Origin: Lachnospiraceae bacterium
GTDB taxonomy: Bacteria > Bacillota > Clostridia > Lachnospirales > Lachnospiraceae
Assembly (NCBI GenBank): GCA_017449765.1
Contig: JAFTFE010000130.1
Coordinates: forward strand, 1 to 64,000
Direction of reading: 5' to 3'
Length of the DNA stretch: 64,000 nucleotides
The first letter of the stretch is position 1; every line of letters starts with the position of its first letter. The notes under the pieces were generated by a model that saw only the letters and a list, made by a program, of their open reading frames with translations, was not told the origin of the DNA and searched no databases. Positions 9,266 to 17,197 of the stretch are shown here, piece after piece. The position numbers were made by a program, and so were the translations under genes.

Positions 9266-10257
9266 TAGTTTTCCTCCTTAAGCAAATCTATTATTGTATC
9301 GCAAATATACTTCATATCTTCGATGTCATATCTTTGATCTATTGGCAGACATAGACAATTGGCCGATAAATTGTATTCAATTAAACCTGCGAATTCAGAT
9401 GAAATTAATTCTTTCCATAAAGTTGGAATATAAATTTTTTGTTTTATAAGTTTCATCCGAATATCCTTTTTCAAAAGAAGAGGATAACAATATGCATAAA
9501 TAGGAGAACTTAAATCAATTTTAAGTTCCTGATATTTTTTCATATATTCATGTATAAAGTTGAAATTGCGATTCCTTTTTTCTTTTATATTGTTATAGTT
9601 AGTGTTTTTTAAAATGGCAGTAGTAAGAACTGACATTAATTTAAATTCTTTGTTTAGTTTGCTGTCATTTGTAGCTTGTTCATGATATACAGAGTTTGTT
9701 CCGTATTCGATTGACTTACAGATATGTCCCAAACTATCGCTTGAATATGATTGCTCAAAGTCAAATTTTTTCTGATGTATTCCAATAAGGTATGCTCCGT
9801 CATTTACACCTACAAATTTTCTGCAGGAATAAACATTTAATATTCTATCTTGCATAATAGGAGGGCAGAAGTAAGCCTGTGCATTATCAATAATTATATT
9901 TTTTTTATCCTTTATATATTTGAAAATTTTATCATTCATTACTCCGTAATAATTTACAAGGATAATGGCATCGGAATCTTGTGTTATATCACGCGGTAAT
10001 AAATTCTCATCAACATAATATGGAATAAAAGTATAATCTGATAGTAAATCGCTTTTAAACATTTCCCATACTGATGGACAGTAAAAATAAGGTACCCATA
10101 TTCTTTTCACATTAAGTGATAATATAGCAGCATATATGGCAGTTGTTCCTGAATTGTATCTTGTTATGTATTCTTCAGGAAGACAATCAAAATATTCACA
10201 TCCGTTATTCAATTCCAAAGGCAGAAAACCACCATATTCTTCTTTCCTAATGTACAT
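9265..10257 (-). CDS. DegT/AHBA-like PLP-fold protein, divergent
   Basis: This 330-residue protein resembles the DegT/DnrJ/EryC1 aminotransferase fold. It has RYNSGTTAIYAAIL near residue 35, IIIDNAQAYF as the aspartate strand near residue 125, and SCRKFVGVNDGAYL near residue 143, where the lysine would hold pyridoxal phosphate. The usual SFHxTK and GEGG signatures are altered, so it may catalyse something other than transamination. Similar divergent members occur in surface-polysaccharide clusters without assigned roles. Its start overlaps the end of the deleted YfhO gene. The right operon has no equivalent, so it is a candidate for what makes the left product distinct. Confidence 0.7.
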   Translation of the reverse strand: MYIRKEEYGGFLPLELNNGCEYFDCLPEEYITRYNSGTTAIYAAILSLNVKRIWVPYFYCPSVWEMFKSDLLSDYTFIPYYVDENLLPRDITQDSDAIILVNYYGVMNDKIFKYIKDKKNIIIDNAQAYFCPPIMQDRILNVYSCRKFVGVNDGAYLIGIHQKKFDFEQSYSSDSLGHICKSIEYGTNSVYHEQATNDSKLNKEFKLMSVLTTAILKNTNYNNIKEKRNRNFNFIHEYMKKYQELKIDLSSPIYAYCYPLLLKKDIRMKLIKQKIYIPTLWKELISSEFAGLIEYNLSANCLCLPIDQRYDIEDMKYICDTIIDLLKEEN

Positions 10258-11293
10258 TATGTTTCTCCCTGACTATAAGTATAATAATCGTGGATATTAT
10301 CCCGATTAGTAAAATATATGCACTAATATGAAGCAACATGTTTCTATATTTTATAGTTATATGATGTTCACCTTTGTCTATACGAATTGCTATCCACATA
10401 TAATCAGCCAAAATGATGTCTGTCTGTTGACCATCTATATAAACATTCCAATTCTTATTGTACGGAATACTAAGTAACAACATGCCATTGTATTGAGCAT
10501 TTATATCTCCTTCGATAAATTCGTTAGTGTATTTAATGTTATACATACTGTTATCTGATGATATTTTTTTTACATAATTATCCCTGCTTATCGAGTATAT
10601 TGATATATCATCATATTTGTATTCTCCGCTAAACGGTAATGTTAATGCTACATAAGAGATATCTTTTTGTTGATTTGTGCCATGGTATACAATATAATCC
10701 TGATAATTGCTCAATCTGTACTTGTCGTTTGAATTAAGTAACCATAAGTTTCCTTTTGCATAATTACTTTGGTAAGTAACTTCAAATGAAGTTTTAATAT
10801 TTTTTTCAACTCCTATTATTAATAATGGTAAAATTGCCATTGGTATCAGAAAAGAAGCATGGCGCATTCCATAATACAAAGTAAAACCATTAAAGGCATA
10901 TAATAATGCTCCGGGAATAATATACTTGTTTTTGTTATCAAAAAATAATGTCATTATTCCAAAACATATACCTGAAAGATATAGTCTAAGTACAATTATT
11001 ACACTAAATGTATATTCTATATTCTTTCTTGTGAAAAAGAATCCTATATATTCCAATAATCCTGTAAAATAATTAGCTGTTATATCAGTACCAACACCTG
11101 CGCTGAAACTATATTCAGAAAGGGAAATGAACATTTTATTATCAACAATACTATGCAGGAAGTTGCTAAAATTATGATAAACTTCGTAAAGGTTAGGTAA
11201 ATATTGACCACTTGCATCGCTATTCCATATAAATGAGCGTTTATTAATAATAAAAGTAAAAAAAATAATTAAAAAGGTAATAATAAAGCTCAA
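10247..11293 (-). pseudogene. Internally deleted YfhO-like membrane glycosyltransferase
   Basis: The 348-residue frame matches both ends of YfhO proteins but not the middle. Residues 1-165 match the N-terminus (SFIWNSDASGQYLPNLYEVY and the following membrane segments, compare SFLWTSDGLSQHYPTLIY in the gene at 21444). Residues 175-348 match the C-terminal soluble domain and last membrane segment (LLLSIPYNKNWNVYIDGQQT, compare CIAVPYSKGWAAYVNGKKT). Intact paralogues in this window are about 900-934 residues, so about 550 residues are missing, in frame. No good ATG or ribosome binding site precedes it; the frame opens at TTG. It is probably dead, but could make a small membrane protein. Confidence 0.8.
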
Positions 11294-11382
11294 AGAATAA
11301 TAAAATATAAACTGTAATAAATTATTTTTTTATAATTATTTTTGGATTTAAACATTTACAATAATAGCTTCCTTTTGCTTCA

Positions 11383-12516
11383 TTAGTAACCAATCATTTT
11401 CAATAAATCATTTATAGAATCGGTACACAAAATAAAATGTCCATGTCGACTTGAACTATCACTTATTTCATCTGATGTTATTTCATGTATCTCTTCACTA
11501 AAAAGATATTCCGGATGTTCTTTCTTTATTTTGTTTAATAAGTCCAAATCCGTTTTATCAAATATAAAACGCACATAAGATGTGCGGGCTGTCTTTGGCG
11601 TAATATCAGGTTCACGATTCATAGCTACATCAATTACAGCTTTTACAAAATCTATACCTGTTGATAACTCCACCAAATGACTTCCGATGAAATCACCGCC
11701 CATTCTTGCACCTATTTCAATTATTTTAACGCTACCGTCCCCGGCAATCTTCAACTCGGTATGTGAGGCTCCTTCTGTTATCTTTAGCGAATCAAGAGCG
11801 TGAAAAACAATTTCCTGTATTTCTTTATATGTAAAATTTTCTTCCGGAGCCGGTTCTATATGTCCTGTCTCTACAAAATGAGGTTCTCCGCTTGTAAACT
11901 TCTTTGTCATTGCTAAAAAATGATGAATGCCGTGATAGGATATACATTCGACACTGTATTCCTGACCTTCGGCAAATTCCTCAACAAGAGCTTTCTTTTC
12001 AAAAGACACATCAATAGCAGCATCTATTGCATTTTTCAGCTCTTCATTATTGTATACTTTGTTAATTCCGCGGCTTCCCGATCTATCCGTAGGCTTTACA
12101 ATCACCGGAAATTCCAGATTCATATCATACAAATCATTATATGAAGCCGCTAAAACGCTTTTTGGTGATGGTACATTATTATTTTCAAATGCAATTCGCA
12201 TTGCATGTTTATTAGTCGAAATTTCCGTGCATTCGATGGAATTACAATTAAGCCCTAAATTATTGCCTGTGTAATTAACAGCAACCGTACCCAAATCAGA
12301 GCCTATGGTGCATATACCGTCAATACCGATTTCTTTACACTTTTCTAATATTTGTTCTTTTTCGGTAATGCTTATCGGATAAAAATAATCCGCAATTTTT
12401 TCTCCAACATCATCGGAAGCCCATGCAAACACATGCGTTTCCAATCCTGAATCTTTTGCTTTTTTTATTAAAGGCTCTTGAAATAATGAAGCTCCTATTA
12501 TAGCTATCTTTTTCAT
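11383..12516 (-). CDS. ATP-grasp ligase
   Basis: This 377-residue protein starts with a nucleotide-binding fold (KIAIIGASLFQEPLIKKA) and continues with the ATP-grasp core: FPVIVKPTDRSGSRGI at about residues 133-148, ALVEEFAEGQEYSVE near residue 180 and IIEIGARMGGDFIG near residue 262. Enzymes of this carbamoyl-phosphate-synthase-like group ligate a carboxylate to an amine or thiol via an acyl phosphate. Lying next to a 4-aminotransferase, it might attach an amino acid to the sugar amine or build the acyl group; neither can be read from sequence. An AGGTGG site precedes the ATG. It is the second gene of the left operon, 11 bp after the wecE-like gene, and has no right-hand counterpart. Confidence 0.83.
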   Translation of the reverse strand: MKKIAIIGASLFQEPLIKKAKDSGLETHVFAWASDDVGEKIADYFYPISITEKEQILEKCKEIGIDGICTIGSDLGTVAVNYTGNNLGLNCNSIECTEISTNKHAMRIAFENNNVPSPKSVLAASYNDLYDMNLEFPVIVKPTDRSGSRGINKVYNNEELKNAIDAAIDVSFEKKALVEEFAEGQEYSVECISYHGIHHFLAMTKKFTSGEPHFVETGHIEPAPEENFTYKEIQEIVFHALDSLKITEGASHTELKIAGDGSVKIIEIGARMGGDFIGSHLVELSTGIDFVKAVIDVAMNREPDITPKTARTSYVRFIFDKTDLDLLNKIKKEHPEYLFSEEIHEITSDEISDSSSRHGHFILCTDSINDLLKMIGY

Positions 12517-12527
12517 GAAAAATCCAC

Positions 12528-13655
12528 CTAATTATAAAATTTCTTAATTTTTTGTGTTATATAGCTTATTTCATCACTCTTAAGCCCATAGTAAAGCGGC
12601 AATCTCAGAAGTCTTTCGCTTTCTTTGGTTGTGAACCTGTCTTCACCATGGAATTCTCCAAGTCTTTTACCGGCAGGAGAGGAATGGAGTGGTATATAAT
12701 GAAATACTGCGTTTATATCATTTTCTGCTAAATAATCTGACAGAGCAGTTCTTTCATCCAAATCTTTTGCCTTAATATAGAACATATGGGCATTGTGTTC
12801 ACATTCCTCAGGAATGAATGGTATGTCAATCTTTCCTTCCTTAGCTAAATCCTTCAAAAGCTCATAATACAAATTCCAACTTTTCATCCTGTCTGCCTGG
12901 ATTTTGTCTATATTCTCAAGTTGGGCATAAAGATGCGCGGCATTAAGTTCACTTGGAAGGTATGAAGAGCCTGCCTCGACCCATGTGTATTTGTCTACCT
13001 GTCCACGGAAGAATTTGCTTCTGTCAGTACCTTTTTCCCTGATTATTTCCGCACGTTCTATGTCTGAAGGATTATTTACAAGTATTGCTCCGCCTTCTCC
13101 CATACTTATGTTTTTTGTTTCGTGGAAACTGTAACAACCGAAATCTCCTATTGTGCCAAGTTGTCTGCCCTTATAGGTACTTGTAATTCCTTGCGCTGCA
13201 TCTTCTATAACCAGAAGATTGTGTCTTTTTGCTATGTCCATTATGGTATCCATTTCGCAAGATACACCTGCATAATGTACCGGAACTATAGCTTTCGTTC
13301 TGTCAGTTACTGCCGATTCGATCAATGTTTCATCTATGTTCATTGTGTCCGGACGAATGTCTACGAATATCGCCTTGGCACCTCTTAATACAAAAGCATC
13401 AGCAGTAGAAACAAAGGTGTATGAAGGCATAATGACTTCATCACCGGGTTTGATATCTGCAAGAAGTGCTGCTAACTCTGTAGCATGTGTACATGAAGTT
13501 GTGAGCAGGGCCTTGGCTGTGCCGGTTTTTTCTTTTAACCATTTATTGCATTTTTTAGTGAAAGGTCCATCACCACATATCTTTTTATTTAATATTGCTT
13601 CATGTATGTATTTATCTTCTTCGCCCACATATGGTGGAACATTAAAACTAATCAT
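12528..13655 (-). CDS. wecE: dTDP-4-amino-4,6-dideoxygalactose transaminase (WecE/RffA-like)
   Basis: This 375-residue protein closely follows the WecE/RffA pattern along its length: PGDEVIMPSYTFVSTA, DIRPDTMNIDETLIE, HYAGVSCEMDTIM, the PLP-lysine motif SFHETKNISMGEGG near residue 181, REKGTDRSKFFRGQVDKYTW and a C-terminal FHYIPLH. Known members convert dTDP-4-keto-6-deoxyglucose to dTDP-4-amino-4,6-dideoxygalactose using glutamate. Length is normal. It is the first gene of the left operon. Its ribosome binding site (AAGGAG) lies inside the left inverted repeat of the promoter switch and its ATG directly beyond, so expression should depend on switch orientation. In the orientation shown no promoter points at it from the switch. 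Confidence 0.9.
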   Translation of the reverse strand: MISFNVPPYVGEEDKYIHEAILNKKICGDGPFTKKCNKWLKEKTGTAKALLTTSCTHATELAALLADIKPGDEVIMPSYTFVSTADAFVLRGAKAIFVDIRPDTMNIDETLIESAVTDRTKAIVPVHYAGVSCEMDTIMDIAKRHNLLVIEDAAQGITSTYKGRQLGTIGDFGCYSFHETKNISMGEGGAILVNNPSDIERAEIIREKGTDRSKFFRGQVDKYTWVEAGSSYLPSELNAAHLYAQLENIDKIQADRMKSWNLYYELLKDLAKEGKIDIPFIPEECEHNAHMFYIKAKDLDERTALSDYLAENDINAVFHYIPLHSSPAGKRLGEFHGEDRFTTKESERLLRLPLYYGLKSDEISYITQKIKKFYN

Positions 13656-13659
13656 TTGA

Positions 13660-13714
13660 TTTTTGCTCCTTGTAAGATAAATTCCTTATTATAATCAAAT
13701 AAGGTCCTATCTAA
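13660..13714. repeat. Left inverted repeat of the invertible promoter switch (IRL)
   Basis: This 55-bp sequence recurs in reverse complement at 14751-14805 with two mismatches. It holds a dyad of two 7-bp arms (CCTTATT and AATAAGG) around a 7-bp asymmetric centre at 13684-13704, the expected shape of a tyrosine-recombinase crossover site. It also contains the AAGGAG ribosome binding site of the wecE-like gene on the minus strand, and the similarity continues up to and through that gene's ATG with a small indel. A TATAAT at 13690-13695 on the plus strand faces the recombinase gene. Confidence 0.92.
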
Positions 13715-13735
13715 TAAAAATGTGAGGTGAACAAA

Positions 13736-14668
13736 ATGATTATTGAAAGGATTGCATATGAATGGTTGCAACAAAAGAGAAACTATATTAAAGAATCTAC
13801 ATATGCTTATTATAAGGTAAATATAGATAATTACATCATACCTTATTTCGGAGATCTGGAACCGTCATCTATAACAAACTCCATGATGCAGGATGTAGTA
13901 AATTATTGGCAACACCGGCAAGATAACGAAGGGTATTATATGAAGTGGTCTACAGTAAAAAATATTCTTTCATTATTAAAACAGATTTTATTTTTTGCTC
14001 AAAATGAGATGGGTGAAAATGTATTACTTATGGATTTTAATCTTCATCCAATCAAAAATTCTTATAATACAAAAAGAAAAGTGTGGACTATACAAGAACA
14101 ACGTAATATCGTGTCTTCAGCACTTAAAGAAAATTCAAATAGAAATCTTGGAATCTTAATTGCTATAAACTGTGGACTGCGAATAGGTGAAATTTGTGCA
14201 TTACAATGGAAAGATGTAGATGTTAAAATGGGGGTTATATATATAAGAAAGACATTGCAGCGTATATATATGCCTGATGAGACTCCTAAATCTCGTGTTA
14301 TTATATCATCTCCCAAAACATTTTCTTCAATACGTGAGATTCCTATGTCTAAGGATTTGATATCATATATATGTGATTTAGATGATATGATAGAATCACA
14401 TTATGTCCTTACCAATGCGGAATATTATATGGAACCACGTTCATATAGAAAATATTTTAAAAATTTTTTAAAAAAGTATGACATAGATAATTTGAATTTT
14501 CATTGTTTAAGACACAGTTTTGCAACTCGCTGCATAACAAACGGTAGTGATATTAAGGTTGTAAGTGACCTGCTTGGACATTCGACGGTTAATACTACTT
14601 GGAATATGTATGTACACCCAAGTATGCCGGAAAAGCAGAAATGCGTGGAAACAGCTTCGATCATTTAG
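13736..14668 (+). CDS. Tyrosine recombinase (switch invertase)
   Basis: This 310-residue tyrosine recombinase has an N-terminal SAM-like core-binding domain (about residues 1-105) and a catalytic domain with the full set of active-site residues: Arg149 (GLRIGE), Lys194, His256 and Arg259 (HCLRH), His282 (LLGHS) and Tyr292 (WNMY). The ATG at 13736 is preferred because GAGGTG lies just upstream; an earlier in-frame GTG overlaps that site. No phage, conjugation or transposon genes accompany it, and it lies between 55-bp inverted repeats, so its natural role is to invert its own segment. It may be transcribed from a TATAAT box within the left repeat. Its stop is 40 bp before the outward promoter. 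Confidence 0.93.
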   Translation: MIIERIAYEWLQQKRNYIKESTYAYYKVNIDNYIIPYFGDLEPSSITNSMMQDVVNYWQHRQDNEGYYMKWSTVKNILSLLKQILFFAQNEMGENVLLMDFNLHPIKNSYNTKRKVWTIQEQRNIVSSALKENSNRNLGILIAINCGLRIGEICALQWKDVDVKMGVIYIRKTLQRIYMPDETPKSRVIISSPKTFSSIREIPMSKDLISYICDLDDMIESHYVLTNAEYYMEPRSYRKYFKNFLKKYDIDNLNFHCLRHSFATRCITNGSDIKVVSDLLGHSTVNTTWNMYVHPSMPEKQKCVETASII

Positions 14669-14708
14669 ACAATGTAGTTGGTAATTTAAGCAAAATTTGC
14701 GACTTGTG

Positions 14709-14737
14709 TTGACAAAATATTACGATTATATTACAAT
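14709..14737 (+). promoter_or_regulatory. Outward promoter of the invertible switch
   Basis: TTGACA at 14709-14714 and TACAAT at 14732-14737 are separated by exactly 17 bp, a near-perfect sigma-A promoter. Transcription would start near 14744, cross the right inverted repeat and enter the first gene of the right operon (ATG 14811). The promoter lies inside the invertible segment, so inversion would point it at the left operon. No comparable promoter points left in the orientation shown. Confidence 0.88.
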
Positions 14738-14750
14738 AAGCAAGATGAAT

Positions 14751-14805
14751 TTAGATAGGACCTTATTTGATTATAGTAAGGAATTTATCTTCCAAGGAGC
14801 AAAAA
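14751..14805. repeat. Right inverted repeat of the invertible promoter switch (IRR)
   Basis: This is the reverse-complement partner of 13660-13714, 55 bp with two mismatches. The crossover-like core is at 14761-14781 (CCTTATT, TGATTAT, AGTAAGG), with one mismatch in the right arm. The AAGGAG ribosome binding site of the right operon's first gene is inside it at 14794-14799. The similarity to the left side continues through the start codon (CAAATGATTA on both sides). Confidence 0.92.
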
Positions 14806-14810
14806 AGCAA

Positions 14811-15782
14811 ATGATTAATTTGGGAATATTGGGCTGTTCTGAGATAGCATTCAGAAGGTTTATGCCGGCAATCAAAAATATTGATGGTTTTTTTGTGAAG
14901 ATTGTTGGTGAACAATATGATAACAGCAAATTAGAAACATTCTGTAAAACATATAATATTGAAGGCACTGAAGATTTTACAGATATAATTAAGGATTCCG
15001 ATATAGATGCAATATACATTCCACAGCCTCCTGCACTTCATTTTAAATGGGCTAAGATGGCATTGGAATATAACAAACATGTTCTTATCGAAAAGCCTTC
15101 AACTACTAATTACAAAGATTCTCAAGAATTAGTTGATTTAGCTCAAGTTAAGGAATTGGCATTGCATGAGAACTATATGTTTCAATACCATTCTCAGATA
15201 AAGGAGATAAAAAAGATTATTAATAACGGTGATATAGGCGATATCAGATTGATACGTGCTAATTTCAGTTTTCCGAGAAGGGCTGTCAATGACTTCAGAT
15301 ATAATCCGGAATTAGGCGGAGGCGCCTTGTTAGATGCCGGAGGATATACAGCCAAGTTGGCATCTGTTTTCTTGGGAAAATCCATAAAAGTTGATGCAGC
15401 AGCAATTAACTCAATTGATGGATTTGATGTGGATATGTATGGAGCAGCGACTTTTTCCAACGATGCCGGACAAGTATGCCAGGTAGGATTCGGAATGGAT
15501 AATTGTTATCAATGTAATCTGGAAATAATGGGTAGTTTGGCTAAATTAAGTACAAACAGAATTTTTACTGCACCACCGGATTTTTCACCGGTAATTACTA
15601 TAGAAGATAATAACGGACAAAGAGAAATTGTATTAGAATCCGATTCCCATTTTGAACATTCAATTACTGCTTTTAGACATGAAATTAATGATAAAAATGC
15701 AAGAAATAATATGTATGATGAAATAATTTTGCAATCAAAACTTATTGATGAAATCAAGTCGAAATGTAAAATAAGGGGTTAA
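14811..15782 (+). CDS. Gfo/Idh/MocA family oxidoreductase, probable NDP-sugar 3-ketoreductase
   Basis: This 323-residue protein opens with the dinucleotide-binding strand INLGILGCSEIA and carries the EKPSTTNYKDS motif (lysine near residue 95) typical of Gfo/Idh/MocA enzymes. It is followed by a gene for an NDP-hexose 2,3-dehydratase. In 2-deoxysugar pathways a Gfo/Idh-type ketoreductase reduces the 3-keto group of that enzyme's unstable product, so this is the likely role. The start is set at ATG 14811: an AAGGAG site lies 11 bp before it inside the right repeat, the protein family begins here, and the longer frame runs back through the repeat and promoter. First gene of the right operon. Confidence 0.85.
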   Translation: MINLGILGCSEIAFRRFMPAIKNIDGFFVKIVGEQYDNSKLETFCKTYNIEGTEDFTDIIKDSDIDAIYIPQPPALHFKWAKMALEYNKHVLIEKPSTTNYKDSQELVDLAQVKELALHENYMFQYHSQIKEIKKIINNGDIGDIRLIRANFSFPRRAVNDFRYNPELGGGALLDAGGYTAKLASVFLGKSIKVDAAAINSIDGFDVDMYGAATFSNDAGQVCQVGFGMDNCYQCNLEIMGSLAKLSTNRIFTAPPDFSPVITIEDNNGQREIVLESDSHFEHSITAFRHEINDKNARNNMYDEIILQSKLIDEIKSKCKIRG

Positions 15783-15785
15783 GAT

Positions 15786-17177
15786 ATGAGTATCACATAC
15801 GATATTTTAAAATCATGGAGTAATGTTGAAGGTAATGTTAATTCAATTCCGGATATTTTGTCTTGGATATCAAAAAAGGATGAAAAATTTAACGTAAATA
15901 TAAAAAAGATTGACTTTCTATATAATGGATTTTGGTATTATGACAATGAGGACGGACACATAAAAAATAAGAACAACAGTTTCTTTCAATTAAGTGGTTA
16001 TCAGGAAATAGAGGATGATAAGATAATCAAAGAACAACCTATTATATTGCAATATGAGATTGGGTACTTAGGTATTATCTGTAAAATGATAGATGGCGAG
16101 CTAAATTGCCTTATGCAGGCTAAGATTGAGCCGGGCAACATTAACAAGATTCAAATTTCACCTACGATTCAGGCTACAAAAAGTAATTTCACAGCAAAGC
16201 ATGGCGGAAAAACCCCGAAATATCTCGATTATTTTATAAAATCAAAGGATTATAAAATTATTGTTGATCAGATACAGTCAGAGCAGTCATCAAGGTTTTA
16301 TAAAAAAAGAAATAGAAACATTATAATACTTGTAGATGAAGATGTTAAGGTGTATTCAGATTCATATATGTGGATGACCTTAGGGCAGATTAAAGAACTG
16401 ATGCGGATAGATAATCTGGTAAATATGGATACCAGAACTGTTCTCTCATGTATTCCTCTGAAATTATCAGATTTAGATGATGGAGAAAGCGAAAAAATTA
16501 AGTCGTTATTTACTGATAAAGGCTTGTATGACTCAATGTTTAAGCAACCTGATACACAGACCATAAAATCAGTATTTAATTTTCTAAATGATGAAAAAAT
16601 GTACAATAGTGACTGTTCACGATTAGTACCATTGAAGAGTTTAAAAAGCTGGAAATTAGACAAACAGGAGATTGTATGTAAGCAGCCTTATGATTTTAAA
16701 GTTGTTTACTGCAATATCGAGATAGAAGGACGTGAAGTAAATTATTGGGAGCAGCCTCTTGTTGAAGCATGCGGAAACGCCATCTTGGGTTTGTTTACAC
16801 GTGAAGAAAATGGTGTACGTAAGTTTCTTGTAAAAGCCAAAAAAGAGATGGGATGTTTTGATACGGTTGAACTTGGTCCTACAATTCAATTAGAACCTAC
16901 TAATCCTAAAAACCAGATGGATTCAATCGAAAAATGTTTTATTGAACGCGCAAAGAAGCAATCAGGGATATTAATTGATGTTATGCTTTCAGAAGAAGGC
17001 GGACGATTCTATCATGAGCAGAACAGAAACATAATAATAGATATAAAAGATGAAGTAATCAAGGATTTACCTGAAGGGTATTTCTGGATGGATTATGCGA
17101 GCTTGAATTATTTAGTCCAGTTTAATAATTACTTGAATATACAGCTCAGAAATCTTTTGTCACTATTAAAAATATAA
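15786..17177 (+). CDS. NDP-hexose 2,3-dehydratase (EvaA/TylX3-like)
   Basis: This 463-residue protein consists of two similar halves, each ending in the family motif: SSRFYKKRNRNIII at about residues 168-181 and GGRFYHEQNRNIII at about 405-418. Each half also has an LQYEIGYLG- or VEACGNAILG-type strand followed by a KIEPG/KKEMG segment. EvaA/TylX3-type enzymes remove the C2 hydroxyl of NDP-4-keto-6-deoxyglucose, the committed step to 2,6-dideoxysugars. With the reductase before it and the 4-aminotransferase after it, the expected product is an NDP-4-amino-2,4,6-trideoxyhexose. The keto-sugar substrate must come from enzymes encoded outside this window. Confidence 0.88.
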   Translation: MSITYDILKSWSNVEGNVNSIPDILSWISKKDEKFNVNIKKIDFLYNGFWYYDNEDGHIKNKNNSFFQLSGYQEIEDDKIIKEQPIILQYEIGYLGIICKMIDGELNCLMQAKIEPGNINKIQISPTIQATKSNFTAKHGGKTPKYLDYFIKSKDYKIIVDQIQSEQSSRFYKKRNRNIIILVDEDVKVYSDSYMWMTLGQIKELMRIDNLVNMDTRTVLSCIPLKLSDLDDGESEKIKSLFTDKGLYDSMFKQPDTQTIKSVFNFLNDEKMYNSDCSRLVPLKSLKSWKLDKQEIVCKQPYDFKVVYCNIEIEGREVNYWEQPLVEACGNAILGLFTREENGVRKFLVKAKKEMGCFDTVELGPTIQLEPTNPKNQMDSIEKCFIERAKKQSGILIDVMLSEEGGRFYHEQNRNIIIDIKDEVIKDLPEGYFWMDYASLNYLVQFNNYLNIQLRNLLSLLKI

Positions 17178-17197
17178 TATGAAAAGGCGAATTAATT

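Larger units (their letters stand above)
13660..14805. mobile_element. Invertible promoter segment with its own recombinase (phase-variation switch)
   Basis: Two 55-bp inverted repeats enclose a 1,036-bp segment that holds one complete tyrosine recombinase gene and, after it, a consensus promoter aimed outward through the right repeat. The segment lies exactly between two divergent operons. Nothing else fits in it: about 20 bp separate the left repeat from the recombinase start, leaving no room for a leftward promoter. Inversion by recombination between the repeats would turn the promoter from the right operon to the left one while leaving both ribosome binding sites and reading frames intact. 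I see the parts directly; that they invert in the cell is inference from known invertible promoters. Confidence 0.88.

Noticed and set aside
13660..14805. The recombinase as a prophage or integrative-element remnant
   Set aside because: No phage, conjugation or cargo genes and no tRNA attachment site are nearby, and the inverted repeats with the outward promoter fit an invertible segment better.
14697..14810. N-terminal extension of the Gfo/Idh protein
   Set aside because: These codons run through the switch promoter and right repeat; the family's N-terminus and the ribosome binding site both place the start at 14811.
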